A stretch of DNA of 64,000 nucleotides, taken from assembly GCA_023369685.1 (NCBI GenBank), contig SACZ01000003.1:1-64000 (forward strand). Reading direction: 5' to 3'. This document shows positions 62,550 through 64,000 of this stretch, piece by piece. Under the pieces are notes generated by a model. The model did no database searches and had not been told where the DNA came from. It worked only from the letters and a program-made list of their open reading frames with translations. Each line of letters opens with the position of its first letter. The first letter of the stretch is position 1. The translations under genes and the position numbers were made by a program. Origin of the DNA: Prolixibacteraceae bacterium JC049 (GTDB lineage Bacteria > Bacteroidota > Bacteroidia > Bacteroidales > Prolixibacteraceae).

Positions 62550-63723
62550 TTTCCACATAGAAATAGATATACAACAACGAAGTCATCACGGCGAAACGGT
62601 ATGTGGTGATGTATTTTGCTCCAATAATGAGGTACAGGATAAGCGGAAGATTATTGTAATGTCGGATGGGATGGGGCATGGTGTTAAGGCCAATGTATTG
62701 GCAGCTATGACTTCCAGAATGGCCTTGCATTATTCGAAGTTAGGAGTAAGTCCTTTGGATATTGCTCACAATGTAATGAAGGTGCTGCCCAAAACATCGG
62801 ATGATAAAGATAGTTATGCCACGTTTGTAATCATAGAAATAGATAGTGATGGAAAGGTGGTAATTGTAAATTACGAAAGTCCTCCAATTGTTGTTATGCG
62901 AGGGGACACTGAGTTTGAAACCAGAATCGTTCAGCAAGAAGTAGTGCCACTAAAACATGCAGGTGCTTCATTAACTGTTCAGGAGTTTCGGGCGCGTAAA
63001 GAAGATCGTATTGTATTTTATTCCGATGGAGTGCCGCAATCGGGATTAGGTTCTACTCGTTTACCAATGGGCTGGAGTGATGAAGGAAGCAAGAACTTTG
63101 TGTTACGTCAGATAAATCGTTCTCCGAGTATGTCGGCCAATAAGTTGGCCCGAAAAATATTAAACCAGGCTACGCTTAACGACGGTTATATGCCCAAAGA
63201 TGATATTACCTGTGGAGTTGTCTATTTTAGACAGCCTCGTGAAATATTACTAGTAACAGGTCCTCCTTTTTATAAAGCGCGTGATAGGGAGTTTGCATTG
63301 CGTGTACAAAATTTCGATGGGCCAAAGATTATTTGTGGCGGTACTACGTCGGAAATTATGAGCAGAGAGCTTGATGTGGAAATAAAGGCGGAAACGCACT
63401 TGGCCGACCCAGCACTGCCTCCTCAGTGGAATATGGATGGTTTCGATTTAGTAACTGAAGGGATTTTAACTATTGGAACGGTTGAGGAAATTCTGGAGAA
63501 TTACGAGACAGACACCCGCTTGCATGATAGCCCTGCAGAGGAAATTGTGAAGCAACTATTGTTACACGATGTAATTCATTTTGTAGTTGGAACGAGAATA
63601 AACTGGGCACATCAGGCACCCGATCAACCCATGGAACTGGAGATACGAAAATTTGTAATAAAGCGTGTAGTGCGATTGCTGCGTAGCAAATTCTTTAAAG
63701 AGGTAAAGGTCGACTTTGTATAA
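62542..63723 (+). CDS. SpoIIE-type PP2C phosphatase with extra C-terminal domain
   Basis: A 393-residue protein. The ATG at 62542 was chosen over 62512, which precedes the conserved domain. Residues about 10-235 form a PP2C/SpoIIE phosphatase: GDVFC, IVMSDGMGHGVKANVLA and KDDITCGVVYF carry metal-binding aspartates. The C-terminal 150 residues (CGGTTSEIMSRELD, MDGFDLVTEGILTIG) are a separate domain I do not recognise by name, seen with hydrogenase-linked phosphatases. It probably dephosphorylates a protein in a partner-switching circuit with the RsbW-like kinase. Confidence 0.87.
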   Translation: MGNFHIEIDIQQRSHHGETVCGDVFCSNNEVQDKRKIIVMSDGMGHGVKANVLAAMTSRMALHYSKLGVSPLDIAHNVMKVLPKTSDDKDSYATFVIIEIDSDGKVVIVNYESPPIVVMRGDTEFETRIVQQEVVPLKHAGASLTVQEFRARKEDRIVFYSDGVPQSGLGSTRLPMGWSDEGSKNFVLRQINRSPSMSANKLARKILNQATLNDGYMPKDDITCGVVYFRQPREILLVTGPPFYKARDREFALRVQNFDGPKIICGGTTSEIMSRELDVEIKAETHLADPALPPQWNMDGFDLVTEGILTIGTVEEILENYETDTRLHDSPAEEIVKQLLLHDVIHFVVGTRINWAHQAPDQPMELEIRKFVIKRVVRLLRSKFFKEVKVDFV

Positions 63724-63746
63724 GAAGAAATATTGAGCCAATAAAA

Positions 63747-63777
63747 AAGGAGTTAATTCGTAATGAAATAACTCCTT
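63747..63777. terminator. Bidirectional terminator between phosphatase and OmpH-like genes
   Basis: AAGGAGTTA (63747-63755) pairs with TAACTCCTT (63769-63777). T runs follow on the plus side and, more strongly, on the minus side. Confidence 0.75.
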
Positions 63778-63800
63778 CTTTATTTTGAATGCATTTCGTT

Positions 63801-64000
63801 TTATTGAATGCCTAATTTTTGTTTTACCAATGGCAACAAATCAATACTTTCATTCGATTTGTAGATGATAGGTGTGCCTGGCTGTACATCAAAAACATAG
63901 ATAAGTCCTTTTTCTTTAGCTACAGCTTCGATAGTAGCACGCATTTTGTCAATGATTGGTTTCATTAACTCAGCTTGCTTTTTCTGCATGTTTTGCTGAG
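63801..64000 (-). CDS. OmpH/Skp family protein, C-terminal part
   Basis: The C-terminal 66 or so residues of a gene that runs off the window. MQKKQAELMKPIIDKMRATIEAVAKEKGLIYVFDVQ and LPLVKQKLGIQ match the end of OmpH/Skp periplasmic chaperones. The ATG at 63989 is an internal methionine; the frame continues open to the window edge. Confidence 0.8.
   Translation of the reverse strand, partial: QQNMQKKQAELMKPIIDKMRATIEAVAKEKGLIYVFDVQPGTPIIYKSNESIDLLPLVKQKLGIQ

Overview
The window is about 64 kb from a member of the Bacteroidota. The evidence is the recurrent TAnnTTTG promoter element, DUF3078 and carboxypeptidase-regulatory-like secreted proteins, gliding-motility GldF/GldG homologues, 6-bladed beta-propeller lipoproteins and several S1 sulfatases. 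A complete electron-bifurcating [FeFe] hydrogenase beside sulfatases suggests an anaerobic or facultatively fermentative, probably marine or sediment bacterium of the Marinilabiliales/Bacteroidales type. This placement is inference and I do not assign a genus.

Layout. 1-150: the 3' end of an rRNA operon (5S rRNA and terminator). 0.2-7 kb: a small operon (DUF2520 protein, KdsC-like phosphatase, CYTH protein), a DUF3078 protein, SRPBCC and cupin genes, and on the minus strand an EamA transporter, an ECF sigma factor and a small zinc-finger-like protein. 7-29 kb: mostly housekeeping genes (pheT, an M16 peptidase, surE, lpxB, a GldF-GldG fusion, dnaN, a DnaQ-like exonuclease, an FAH-family protein, an FAD oxidoreductase, an S9 peptidase, an RNA methyltransferase, a Nim-like flavoprotein). 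27.7-41 kb: four S1 sulfatases and a GH20 hexosaminidase, interrupted by a pyruvate-dehydrogenase-type operon (E1alpha, E1beta, E2, lipoate ligase). 41-44.3 kb: an accessory stretch of secreted proteins, including a serpin with a TonB-plug-like C-terminal tail. 44.4-51.5 kb: a MarR-controlled RND efflux system followed by TetR and a membrane nucleotide cyclase. 52.7-63.7 kb: the hydrogenase region. The window ends inside an OmpH/Skp-like gene.

How the genes work together. The most interesting part is 52.7-63.7 kb. A ten-gene minus-strand transcription unit runs from a DRTGG protein, an anti-sigma-type ATPase, a [FeFe]-hydrogenase-like protein with a modified active-site loop, a second DRTGG protein, a PHP protein, a second ATPase and a thioredoxin-like ferredoxin into HydB, HydA and HydC. 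A PAS-domain protein and a SpoIIE-type phosphatase are transcribed divergently. I read this as a putative H2- or redox-sensing hydrogenase module feeding a partner-switching (phosphatase/anti-sigma) output beside the catalytic bifurcating hydrogenase, with the PAS module normally fused to such sensors made as a separate protein.

Other points worth attention are three near-identical operators around marR with a probably leaderless marR transcript, a family of REP-like hairpin repeats (two 67-bp direct repeats near 36.8-37.0 kb and a relative at 6.93 kb), a compact hairpin RNA candidate at 22.28 kb, and hairpins placed directly against start codons. No tRNA, CRISPR array, prophage or intact insertion sequence was recognised.
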